Source: Epiperipatus broadwayi
Taxonomy: Eukaryota; Onychophora; Udeonychophora; Euonychophora; Peripatidae
Length of the DNA: 64,000 nt
NCBI GenBank assembly: GCA_028023455.1
Contig: JAQFVV010006272.1
Location: 1,938,586-2,002,585 of the forward strand
Direction: 5' to 3'
Position 1 is the stretch's first letter; each line of letters opens with the position of its first letter. Position numbers and translations under genes: made by a program. Shown in pieces: positions 23,110-34,109 of the stretch. The notes below the pieces were generated by a model, which made no database searches, was not told the DNA's origin, and was given only the letters and a program-made list of their open reading frames with translations.

Positions 23110-24740
23110 AATTTCAAGCAGAATACAGACTTCTATATTATATATTTTGCTAATTATTTGATAATCAGGAATAGTATAGAATGATGGCGAATTCTACAGG
23201 ATAATGTACAACTATACAGAATAATACCCAACTATAATACAATGCCCTTTCTATGTTTATATATGTTATGTTACACCTGAAGTTGTATTTCATGAGTTTT
23301 CTTAATGGATTTCAAACCAATTTTTCTAATTGCTGTTCCATCAACTCTTTGCTTTCTCATTCCTTATATGTCGCCTACTTGTTTTCCTGATCTTTGTTTT
23401 TTCCTTTCATTTAAGACCTTAAAGCATTTAAAAGTGTTCAACTGTAACTATTACAGCTGATGGTATGTATCGATAGAGAACTACAGCACTTATGCTCCTT
23501 TCCTTAATGGCTACCTACCCCTCTCCCATTGCATAAAATATTTTAACATTTTTTCTTAATTTATTCTAACTTTTCATAAAATATACTTTTTCTTAAAATA
23601 AAATTGCATGATTTAAACAATCAGCCTTTAACTTTAGAAAATGATGCAATATTGTACATGCACACATGCACCTATTACTAATGTGTGCGGATACTAATAA
23701 ATACATTATATATATATATATAAGATAAGAGATAGGTTAATTTAAGTAAACATGAAGCAAGTATATCTGCATACAGATATGCACTGCTTCAATATTATGC
23801 CTTGTTAATTGTCATATTTATCTTCTAATAAGAAGATATGCTGGGTGAAAGAAAAATTTGATCCTCTAACCAAATCTTTGCCAACAGCAAATAATGTTTT
23901 CATTGCCTTGAAATACTTCCAGAAAGGATATTTTTCCAAATTGTTCTTGAATGCTTGTCATGATATTGCTATGTGTTGCAAATTGATCAATATGTTAATG
24001 GAAAGTTATTTCTGTTTAAAGTTTAATTAAAACTAATTTACAATACATTATCTCTAACATATTGTTTGTCAAATGTAGATCAAGATCAAAGCTTTTTACA
24101 TTTTTTCCTCTAACAGTGGTATAACAACTTGGATGAGTTCTGTCAAAGCTAAATTAAATATATTATTGTTATAATCTAATTTTTCTGTGCATTGTTCTTT
24201 TTGATTGTTTATTTTAGCCCTAGGAATACAACAATTGATAAAGAGAGAAATGTGAGTAGTCTGAAACTCTTTTCCAAGAATTGTGCTATACCCCAAAAAA
24301 ACATCAAAATTGATCTATTAATTAAACAGACATTTTATTTCATACTTAAATGATTATATATATATATATTAAGAATGTAATATCTTTTTCCAAAAAACTT
24401 TTTATAACTATATATTTTGTGCATATGTAAGGGCACATACAAAATAAAAACATTCATAAAGAAATAGATACTTTGAAAAAATTATAAGATCATTTTTAAC
24501 ATTTTTTAAAAATTTCACAAAAAAAATAAATAAATGAAATTATTTTCAGCTGGAATTTTAACAAACAGTAAGTATTTCACAGATATTTCAACACTCAATA
24601 AATTTACATTTATGAAAGTGTTCTAACCAATTCCTCCAATATATCATTTTGCAAATCAAAAGATATATAATAAACAAAATATGTCAAACTCATATAGCAT
24701 TTGAAATGAGGGGGGAATGTCAAATATATAAAACTTTATA
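23110..24740. other. AT-rich intergenic sequence
   Basis: No gene recognised. A 73-codon open frame at 23809-24030 has ordinary codon-like composition but no motif I recognise. TA microsatellites lie at 23707-23722 and 24355-24370. Confidence 0.35.
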
Positions 24741-24744
24741 ATCC

Positions 24745-24860
24745 AAAGCATTTTTCTCTTCTTTATAAATTTAATTGCATGTCTCACTTCTTCATTTAAA
24801 ACGTGGGCAATTCAGAAGATATAATAATTATAGAGGATACTTTTTCTTTTTCTTTATATG
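24745..24860 (-). pseudogene. RTE-like LINE copy 3, ~110-bp fragment
   Basis: The block 'ttataaatttaattgcatgtctcacttcttcatttaaaa...ggcaattcagaagatataataa' matches 51.99-52.07 kb of the better RTE copy, which codes for the segment around ILNEEVRHAIKFMKKGKAPG at the start of the RT domain. Same minus orientation. Only this small internal piece remains. Confidence 0.8.
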
Positions 24861-24954
24861 CTATCAGCATAAAATAACTGGACTATCATAACAAAGAAAA
24901 ACTTCTAAAATAAAATTTTGGAAAAAAACTAGCAAAAAAAAAATAAAAACATTG

Positions 24955-25008
24955 TAAAAAAAAAAGTCCTGTTTGTTTATATAAAAAAAAAAGTCCTGTT
25001 TGTTTATC
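24955..25008. repeat. 26-28-bp tandem duplication
   Basis: 'A-run + gtcctgtttgtttat' occurs twice in a row, with only A-run length and two bases differing. Confidence 0.8.
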
Positions 25009-25289
25009 TATTAATATACATCTTCGATATTTTTAAATGTTAAAATTATTTCCAATCTTGTTTTAAATTAGTGCTGAATTTTGGACTGAGAATTGGCTAT
25101 TTCAGAAAAATTATTAAAATTAGATATTTAGTACTTTTTAAATAAAATTTCATAGTGATATAAAATGTATCATTATTAATAATAAGTATAGAGGATTTGA
25201 ACTTAGATTTTCAAGCACTCTTCAACTATCCACACTATCTCATACAACTGATACACATGACCACACACATGTAGAAAAGATTAATAATC

Positions 25290-25335
25290 ACCAATATACG
25301 TATTTCATGCTAAACCAGCACTCATCAGTTGGTCC
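25290..25335 (-). ncRNA. hammerhead ribozyme motif, family R1 (copy b)
   Basis: Minus strand: ACCAA (stem I), CTGATGA, GTGCT-GGTTT-AGCAT (5-bp stem II with one G-T), GAA, ATACGTAT (self-complementary stem III), A, TTGGT (stem I, 5 perfect pairs). Every canonical hammerhead core position (CTGANGA, GAA, NTH) is intact. This is the best copy in the window. Confidence 0.82.
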
Positions 25336-25754
25336 AGATTATCATCTCTCACATATATATGTAATCAATGCTCAGTTTATATTAAGATAGCAAATCTTCA
25401 TACTTTAATGGACAGGCTTCAATCTACTGCAACTTCCAACTTTTCAGCCATCCATATCATTGAAAATCTGATGACGAAAACTCAAATCCCATGCTAATGC
25501 TAATATTACTGCCATGCCCATGTTGACCTGAAGTCACTCTGACCCCTCATGTATAGGATAGTATACATTAAATACATATAAGAGGGATGGACAGGATACA
25601 AGCTTGATATGTAAATATTTGAAAACCAGGCACCCTTCACAAACCTGAGAGGTTAATTGTAAGTATAGAGGATTTGAACTCAGATTTTCAAGCACCCTTC
25701 AACTATCCACACTATCGCATACAACTGATACACATGCAAAAAAGATTAATAATC

Positions 25755-25800
25755 ACCAATATACATATTTCATGCTAAACCAGCACTCATCAGTTGGTCC
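25755..25800 (-). ncRNA. hammerhead ribozyme motif, family R1 (copy c)
   Basis: Same as copy b except stem III ATATGTAT (one T-G pair). The core is intact. It lies 465 bp from copy b, which sets the unit length of the tandem dimer. Confidence 0.8.
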
Positions 25801-26218
25801 AGATTATTATCTCTCGCACATATATATGATCAATGCTCAGTTTATATTAAGATAGCAAATCTTCATACTTTAATGGACAGGCTTCAATCCACTGCAACCT
25901 CCAACTTTTCAGCCATCCATATCATTGAAAATCTGATGATGAAAACTCAAATCCCATGCTGATGCTAATATTATATGTATTTAATGGATACTATCCTATA
26001 CATGAAGGGTCAGAGTGACTTCAGGTCAACATGGGCATGGCAATAATATTAGCATGAGCATGGGATATGAGTTTTAATCATCAGATTTTCAATGATATGG
26101 ATGGCTGAAAAATTGGAGGTTGCAGTGGATTGAAGCCTGTCCATTAAAGTATGAAGATTTGCTATCTTGATATAAACTGAGCATTGATTATATATATGTA
26201 TGTGAGAGATGATAATCT

Positions 26219-26264
26219 GGACTAACTGATGAGTGCTGGTTTAGCATGAAATACGTATATTGGT
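26219..26264 (+). ncRNA. hammerhead ribozyme motif, family R1 (copy d)
   Basis: ACTAA (26221-26225), CTGATGA (26226-26232), GTGCT/AGCAT (26233-26237 with 26243-26247), GAA (26248-26250), ATACGTAT (26251-26258), A (26259), TTGGT (26260-26264). One T-G pair replaces C-G in stem I. Predicted cleavage is after 26259. The core is intact. Confidence 0.82.
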
Positions 26265-26695
26265 GATTATTAATCTTTTCTACATGTATGTGGTCATGTG
26301 TATCAGTTGGATGAGATAGTATGGATAGTTGAAGGGTGCTTGAAAATCTGAGTTCAAATCCTCTATATTTACAATTAAGCTCCCAGGTTTGTGAAGGGTG
26401 CCTGGTTTTCAAATATTTACATATCAAGCTTGTATCCTGTCCATCCCTCTTATATGTATTTAATGGATACTATCCTATACATGAAGGGTCAGAGTGACTT
26501 CAGGTCAACATGGGCATGGCAATAATATTAGTATCAGCATGGGATTTGAGTTTTCATCATCAGATTTTCAATGATATGAATGGCTGAAAAGTTGGAGGCT
26601 GCAGTGGATTGAAGCCTGTCTATTAAAGTATGAAGATTTGCTATCTTAATATAAACTGAGTATTGATTATATATATATATGAGAGATGATAATCT

Positions 26696-26741
26696 GGACC
26701 AACTGATGAGTGCTGGTTTAGCATGAAATAAGTATAATGGT
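26696..26741 (+). ncRNA. hammerhead ribozyme motif, family R1 (copy e)
   Basis: ACCAA, CTGATGA, GTGCT/AGCAT and GAA are intact. Stem III is ATAAGTAT (one mismatch) and the stem I partner is ATGGT (one mismatch). It lies 477 bp from copy d. Confidence 0.72.
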
Positions 26742-26889
26742 GATTATTAATCTTTTCTACATGTGTGTGGTCATGTGTATCATAGTTGAAGGATGCTTGA
26801 AAATCTGAATTCAAATCTTCTATACTTACAATTAAGCTCCCAGGTTTGTGAAGGGTGCCTGGTTTTCAAATATTTACATTATTAATAAA

Positions 26890-28225
26890 TATAAAATCCA
26901 GATATTTTACCGAACTACTATCACTTCATTCAATTTTTTCTACTTGACTAATAAATAACTGGCTTTCTTTTTTAATATTTTAAAAACTCAGCAGCTAAAC
27001 GTTAGAACCTTTCTTTTTATATATATATCCTTATATATTTATATTCAATATCTAATTCCGGTTGCTTATATTTGTGTAGAGTGTATACAAATAAGGATAT
27101 GACGCTAAAAAAAAAAAAAATGAATGATCATCATATCGATATATATATATTCCAGTAACAAAATTCCTTTATATTCTTCTTTTTTAATAAATTTTGTAAG
27201 AAATCTTTTTCCCTTTTTAAAAAAAAGAAAAGAGAAGTTATTTCTTTAATTTAATCAGAAATATTTTTGGAAAAAAAAAACTGGTATATTTGCTTTGATA
27301 TATTATCTATTAAATTGTTATTAATCCAAAAAAAAATTCTAATACACTAATTTTTTTTTTTTTTAATGTTTTGACAATTTGTGCAATGTAAACCAATAAC
27401 TGTTTGGGCTCTCATTATCTTGTTTCTCTGCTTGACACAATGACCTATCTATTTATACCTGTCATCTTAGATTTATTACAGAAAAACAAACGTGGAGGCA
27501 AGATGGTCATAAACAATCACCAAGTTTATTGAAGCAATAAATGATCTTATCAACCAATCCTACTTAAAAAAAAAAAAAAAGCTAAATCTTTAACAATAAA
27601 TAACTCAAGTATTTCCCTCTTCTTTCTTATAACCAGAAAAAAATATTTTTCCAAACTACGGGACAAATTAAAAATCATTTAAATGCATATAAAAAACGCT
27701 GCATATATATGTGTGCATGACTCAGAAAGTAAAATATATAAGATGAAAAACATTGGGAAAAATCAATACGGATAACTAAATAGTGTTTATATCTGATTAT
27801 AATTGCAGAGATCAAGAAATGTTTTCAAGTTTAGAAAAAAAAAACAAATACCCTGAATTAAATGATAAACATGTTAAAAATATTATATACTAATAAAAGC
27901 TGATAAAGTGAAATATTAATATAGATATAATAAACACCTCCATACATTATGAAATATTAATGTAATGGCTTTTAATATAATGCAGTCATTTAAAACGATA
28001 AATAATTTCAAAATATCCCAAATGTTATTGAAAATGATTTTTTTTTTTTATTAATAAAGATTATATTATTTGTGCAAAATATAAATAATTTTATTATATT
28101 TTCTTATGTTAAAGAAAAATATGATTACACAATCTAATTGATGTCAAAAGAGAAATTTTCCAAAATAAAGAAAACATTTCCCTTAACTAAAATAGTTAAA
28201 TTAATGAATTAGATTGATAGAAATT
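26890..28225. other. AT-rich intergenic sequence
   Basis: A- and T-runs (27107-27120, 27352-27364, 27567-27580) and TA tracts. No gene or repeat boundary recognised. Confidence 0.4.
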
Positions 28226-28229
28226 ATAA

Positions 28230-28268
28230 CTGCCTCTGAGGAAGATTACTATACAATCGAAACTAAGC
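28230..28268 (+). ncRNA. hammerhead-like motif, family R4 (copy b)
   Basis: CTGAGGA, extra A, GATT-ACTATAC-AATC (4-bp stem), GAAAC. The stem differs from copy a (GACT/AGTC) by a compensated pair. Stem I is not evident. Confidence 0.35.
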
Positions 28269-28274
28269 AAATAA

Positions 28275-30539
28275 AGATAAACAATTATCTATATGAAGCA
28301 CAGAAGTAGTTTATTATTTATAATATAAACAATGCAAAAAAGAACTGAGAAAAGAAATGGATTATTTTTGATATATATAAACAATAATTTTAGTAAAAAA
28401 AAAAAAAAGATTCTCCAGATAATCTTTATTTTTTTTTCCAGATATTTCCTCAGAATGCTATGATAGTGACTTAAAAACGCAACAGAAGTCATCTTAAAAT
28501 GATAGACCAATTTATGGTGAGATAATATTCTAATGAAATAAAATAATAAATCATATAAAATTAGTAAGAGCTTAAAATTTGGATATTATAATCATGATAA
28601 ATAAGTATCATAGTAACAATAAACTCAAATCTATAAGAACTTTGAGTCTTTGATTGAGTTGAAATCCATAACTACATCTAATAATTCATCAACCCAAATT
28701 ATAGAGAATCTATTTTCTAAAGCTTTAACCAAAATTAAATGAATTTTGAATAAAAATGTTTTATTTCTTAATCAACTAGATGTATGAATGCAAGCAAATT
28801 GAAGGTGCACATAATCAAAAAAAAAGACTATCTTTATTCAACTAAATAGGTCGATATTATTTATAAATTTACCTCCACCCTCCCACCCCCCAGCAGACTA
28901 TATTATTGTAATATAATTCAGCTTAGAAGAAAATAGGACAATACAAATTACAAATATTTTGACAAACTTTTTTAAGATAAAACAGTCACACATCTTGAAC
29001 ATCAATTTACAGTAAATGTTCATTATACATTATTGTATATTTTGAATCAAATGTACATCCATTTCAAAGGATTAAACAAAATAGTTAAAACATTTATTTA
29101 TTTATTTTTGAAAATATTTTCTTTATCTGAAAATGAATTAACAAACTAAAAATTGTTCTGTACAAAAACAGTAATGAGTGTTATTTTACTATCATTATAT
29201 TTATTTATAAATGAAATTGCTATATGTAATATAAATGCTGATCTATTACATTTAATTGTTATTAAAAATTATTTAATGTCATTCCTTGAACAAAATATGC
29301 AATGCATTAATGCTTTTTTTAATTATTTCCGGGACTGTAGAAAGAACTGAATGATCATTGTCTAGGTTAATAAAATATAATTTAAAAACTTTTATAAGCT
29401 AAACTAGATTATAATTTAAATATATTCTTCACAGAAAATAAATTTGTTAAATTTATTGATGTACAAAATATTAGAAATGTATTTGCTGATGTTGAATATA
29501 ATCAAATTTCAAACCAGAAAAAAATTGATAAATTTATATTTTTTAAATATAATCAATTATACAGACTATTTTTCTATTACAGATTTAGTAGAGATTACAA
29601 ATGTAGCATATAATGCCTGAATCAGCAATTAGAACACTTGAATAATAAATGCATATCATGAATGACACTTTCCTATTTATGGATATGCAATACATATATA
29701 ATCAGCATTTAGTAAAACAAATTGTCAATTGTATAATCATACAGCTTGAATATTCCATTTGTAACTCAAAAAAAAAAAAACTGCATGAAAATGAAAAAAT
29801 ATAACTCCAACAGAAACTATTCTATATCAAATAATAATTGATGATGGACTTATTACTTTAGTTAAAAAGAGAATGCCCAAATATTTCCTTTGTGGTGAAA
29901 ATTTTGTGAATGTTATCAACATGCATATCCAACACTATACTTTTCTGAATAAAAAAAAAAGGTTAAGCTAAATTAGTTACATATTATGCATAAAAATCTA
30001 AATTAATTTCAAAAATTGAAAATCCTGCTAATCTTTATAATCTAAAAATCAATGATGCCTGACCAAATATTGAAATACATCTTTGTATATTAAACAGTAT
30101 TTCATTTAGCTGTCAAATCCTTCAAAAAATTATAGTTTCATAAAATAGTTTACATACATTCATGATCAATATTTTAAAGTACTTGCATCAACTGATCACT
30201 CTATATCTTAGCAGCTTTGTTGCAAAAAAAAAAAAAAACTACAATAAAAAAAATCTAGGCAACAGAGTACTGTGACTAAAAATGTTACTTCATCATCATC
30301 CTCTTAACACATCACAATCTGTAATCTGTTACAGCTACTATTAATAAATATAAAGTTGTCTAGCTTTCTAAAACTCATACAGTATCCTAAGTACTTTTGA
30401 TTTTTTAATATTTGCATTTATCATTATTCACAATTGAAAAAAAATGTAATTAAATATAAAATTAAGATATTTTTTTTTACTTGAACATTTTGCTTTTTAA
30501 CATTTTTTCTTTTAACTTTGTTGACACTACATATGGAGC
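28275..30539. other. AT-rich intergenic sequence
   Basis: No supported gene. Contains A-runs (28396, 29768, 30225) and a short C-rich run near 28875-28892. Confidence 0.4.
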
Positions 30540-30551
30540 ATATATGAACAT
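30540..30551. repeat. target-site duplication, left copy
   Basis: ATATATGAACAT, identical to 31723-31734 on the other side of the RTE insertion. It sits directly next to the (ATG)n 3' tail, as expected for a target-primed insertion. Confidence 0.75.
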
Positions 30552-31221
30552 CATCATCATCATCATAAACCATTATCAATCCACTGCTGGATGAAGGTCT
30601 TTCCAAATTCAATCCATCTTTTCCAATCTTTAGCTTCTCTTCTCCACATCATGCCTACACACTTTCTTATTTCATCCATCCATCTCACATGTGGTCTCTT
30701 TCTGGGTCTTTTACAATCTCTTGGAATCCAGTTTAAGATTTCAATTGTCCATCTATTATCATATCTTCTAGCAATATGTCCAGCTCAATTCCACTTCAGC
30801 CTTTTCATTTTTTCAATGAGGTCAGTAGCACCTGTTTGTTCTCTTACCCATATATTGCATTTTCGATCTCTTCTTGTTACTCCCAACATGCATCTTTCCA
30901 TATTTCGTTGAGCAGACTGAAGTCTCTGTATTGCTCTTCTATTAACTGTCGAAGTCCCAGATCCATAAATAAAAACTGGTAAAACGCATTTATTAAAAAC
31001 CTTCCTTTTCAAACACATAGGCATATTTCCTTTTAGTATCAAATTATTTCTACCAAAAGCACTCCTACCAAGTTTAATTCTATGATTAATTTCATCCATT
31101 ATGTTTCCATCTGTATTAATAATCTGACCAAGATATTTGTAATTTTTAACTTCTAACTCGTCATAATCAATCTTTATTTTCATATTTTGAGAAAATCCAT
31201 TAAACATTATTTTAGACTTTT
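30552..31221 (-). mobile_element. RTE-like LINE copy 4, 3' segment (sense = minus)
   Basis: On the minus strand this encodes the part downstream of RT motif C: KIKIDYDELE, YKYLGQIINTDGNIMDEINH, GRSAFGRNNLILKGNMPMCL, VFNKCVLPVFIYGSGT and the C-terminal tail. It runs into a (GAT)n run (30550-30568) that forms the 3' end. A short microsatellite tail instead of poly-A is typical of the RTE clade. A 140-codon frame (31207-30785) survives, and about 30 codons more can be read past it in another frame. It begins at about 31221 at a junction with an inverted 5' segment of the same element (31222-31722). Confidence 0.9.
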
Positions 31222-31722
31222 TCCACCAATCAAAAGAACAAGCTGCATTTAAAAGTGGTTTTATCTAGGTATTGAGAGAAGTTATAAAAAGGACGAATGA
31301 ATATGAGTTGTCATTATGCTTTGGATTTGTAGATTATGAAAAGGCATTTGATTCTATAAACATTTCTTCAGTAATTAAAGCATTGGATCATCAAGGTATA
31401 GATCAAGAATATTGTCATATTTTAAAAAATATTTATAATAATGCAACAGCAACAATTAGATTACATAATGATAATAGAAAAGTCAACATTGAGAAAGGTG
31501 TAAGAAAGGGTGACTCCATATTTCCAAAACTTTTTACAGCAGTGCTGCAAGAAGTATTTTGTGGATTAAAATGGGAAGCTAAAGGAGTGAAAGTAAATGG
31601 AGATTATTTAAGTCATTTAGATTTTGCAGATGATGTAGTTGTTTTTGCAAATAATGCTTTAGAGCTGCATGAAATGTTGCAGGAGTTATCAGATGAAAGT
31701 AGGAAAGTAGGACTAAAGACAA
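31222..31722 (+). mobile_element. RTE-like LINE copy 4, inverted 5' segment
   Basis: The plus strand encodes the RT core immediately upstream of the 3' segment: KEQAAFKSGF, VLREVIKRTNEYELSL, LCFGFVDYEKAFDSINISS (motif A, catalytic Asp), GVRKGDSIFPK (motif B), LDFADDVVVFANNALEL (motif C, two Asp), ending ESRKVGLKTN. An open frame covers 31272-31730. About 19 bp coding for the GTVDHI region are missing near 31267. The order (inverted 5' piece, then the sense 3' piece, with only about 5 bp lost between them) and the 12-bp duplication on both sides fit one insertion by twin priming. The RT residues look intact, but the element as a whole is 5' truncated and cannot be active. Confidence 0.9.
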
Positions 31723-31734
31723 ATATATGAACAT
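31723..31734. repeat. target-site duplication, right copy
   Basis: ATATATGAACAT, identical to 30540-30551. See the left copy. Confidence 0.75.
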
Positions 31735-31739
31735 ACATA

Positions 31740-33775
31740 TATATATATTGTAGTGATGAGCTACAACCTGATACACCATCCAATTATTTAAGACACTCTA
31801 CCAATTGGAGCCACATAGACATATTGCTTAACCAATAAATTGCCAAGCAAATTATCATATAAACATTTTTTCTTTCCAACACATACATTTACATAAACAT
31901 CTTTTTATTTTTAAAAGAAGTAATAAAAACTATTAAATTATTAGGAAAAGGAAAAATGAACAGATAGATATACTAATACTGGAATAAAAGGTGTTATATG
32001 TTAATAACTGGGGAGAACTATACCAAAAAACTTACACATAAACTTAAAAAAAAAAACAATGACTGAATTAAAATCTAAACATATAGCAACCATTTGTAGA
32101 AATGAAATTTAATATATTTATAAATTATTATTTTTTATTTATAATCCCATTTATTTATATTATGTCTGTTAAACAATAGGAAATGCCAAGGTTAAAATGC
32201 TTAAAAAAACTTCACGTGACCTACAAAGTAGTATTAATTGATATACTGTCTTCTGCATTCGAAGATAGAACTTTTTTTTTTTCTGCTTAAAAATAAATTT
32301 GAATAATGAATGTGAATGTTCGAATTTAAATATATATATTTTTAATATTAATCAAAATGATTGAAAGCTGAATTTTTGAAGCAATCGTTTGAAATGGAAG
32401 AACTAATTTGAAAGTAAAAATTTAATTATTTGCTACTTAGACAATTTTAGTTAAATGTACGTGTTGCAGTAATATTCAATAATTAATTGTTTTGATATAT
32501 AATATCGTCATTGAAATCTTGAGAAGCAAATGAATCAATAAATATATATTATTTTTATATCATGATTGTTTGCTGAAAAGTTTATGCCATGGGGTAATAA
32601 TAATACATCTTCAATAAAGCCATGAAAAGTTAAAGATTTTACCTACCCATTTAGAAAAAACTTGAAAAACCATCTTTGCTTTAAATAAAATGCCTAACCA
32701 AATCCAAGACAGGATAATTGGAGAACATTATTATTTTTTGACCCAGACAAGAAATTTCTATTCTTCATGGGAGCAGAATTTCATCTCCATTCATAGGAAT
32801 TTATTTAGCAAATAAACAGTTTCCAGCAGACTCATCGAACTTTAATTACCATAATGGGATAAGAATTGTGATTTTTGTTTTATTATTTTGTTTATTATAA
32901 ATTTTATGTATTAATTTCATTTTCTACAATTGGAAGCTAATGTGTTATAATTTTAGAGAAATTATGTACGAGAGTAATGAGGGGGGGGGGGAATATTAGA
33001 TTTAAATATATATATTTTTTATCATCTTTAATTGTATAAAGAATAAAAAAAATTACTAGTTTTGACCTCCCCATCTGACTGACTTTTGACAACATATAGG
33101 AAATTGAAAGGTAAGAAATTTTAATATTATCTTACAGTAAGCAAAACACAATGATAGAGTTTTATTTCTTTATTATTAATTAAGCTTATTTTTATATTAC
33201 TGTTAAATCAATGATTTATAATCATTGATTTATCTAGACAACAAAGATTTTTTGTTGTTGTTATGTTCGTATACATATTTTAAATTAGTCAGCTAAAATC
33301 GCAATCACATATACATATTATAATTTTACATATTCGTTGTTGTAAATAATTAGTCAAGTACATGAACTTCTACCATTGGGTTTAGGGCAAGGATTTTATT
33401 TTTATTAATATCATTATAGATATCGATATGGTAGAAATTCATCCTTGACAAAATCAATTACATGTATCAGATTTAATTGTTATTCATATTTTTTTTTTTT
33501 GTTAATCAATAAATGTTTATATAATTCGTTATTTTAATTTGGTCTCTAACTCATAATTATTTCCATATCCACCATCAGATTTATAACTCTTCATTATTCA
33601 TATACCCATGTAAACATTATTATCTTATTTAGTTTTACACTTATCAATATTATTAATATGATAGAGGAAATACATATACATATGTAAGTCATTTATTATA
33701 ACTTTTAATACATATATACTTATACTGCACATACATATTTTTTTTTATATCTCATGCTTAATTGACTTTTGGTAA
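31740..33775. other. AT-rich intergenic sequence
   Basis: No gene recognised. Notable only for a G-run (32982-32991) and TA tracts (for example 31738-31750). Confidence 0.4.
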
Positions 33776-33784
33776 TTAATTATC

Positions 33785-34085
33785 ACCTATATAGAGGTGC
33801 AATAACTACTATTAGTGTGATCTCCTTCCCTGATAGGAGAGCTCAAGCAATTACTCCCTGAGTTCGAATACTGTGGTATAACGTGGCTAAAAAGAGGTGA
33901 GAATTGGATGAACTGATCAAAATTGTCTAGGTTAATAAAAATAGGTAGAGCTAGTCTACTGGAAGTAGGTACAATCATAGGTTATGTATTTCATCGTGTA
34001 ATCACTTGCATCCTATATGAAGACCCTAAGTCCGACCATAGTAAGATGTGCTCCCCCTATCTCTTTTGGATTCCACCAGCCCGTT
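33785..34085 (+). repeat. possible tRNA-derived SINE
   Basis: A GC-richer patch contains GAGTTCGAATAC (about 33860-33871), close to the RNA polymerase III B box, with a D-arm-like 'tgataggagagctc' 30 bp upstream. The body runs to about 34085 and ends at a TA microsatellite (34089-34104), as many SINEs do. The A box match is poor. No second copy in the window was recognised. No reading frame is credible. Confidence 0.35.
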
Positions 34086-34109
34086 ACAATATATATATAT
34101 ATATTGTAC

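Larger units (their letters stand above)
25183..26878. mobile_element. R1 compound inverted element (two direct + two inverted units)
   Basis: Two direct units of about 465 bp (starting near 25183 and 25650) are followed by two inverted units (from about 25973 to 26878). Arms of about 800 bp face each other across a unique centre of about 70 bp (25973-26041). Each unit carries one hammerhead: minus strand in the left pair, plus strand in the right pair. The flanks share CATTATTAATAA (25171-25182 and 26877-26888), a possible 9-12 bp target-site duplication, though the region is AT-rich. There is no reading frame, so the element is non-autonomous. Tandem hammerhead-bearing units recall metazoan retrozymes and the repeats of Penelope-like elements. 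No tRNA-like promoter was found. A different reading is a plain inverted duplication of an older tandem dimer. Confidence 0.8.

Noticed and set aside
33785-33880. Functional tRNA gene
   Set aside because: B-box-like sequence is present, but no acceptor stem or good A box. Called as SINE-like only.
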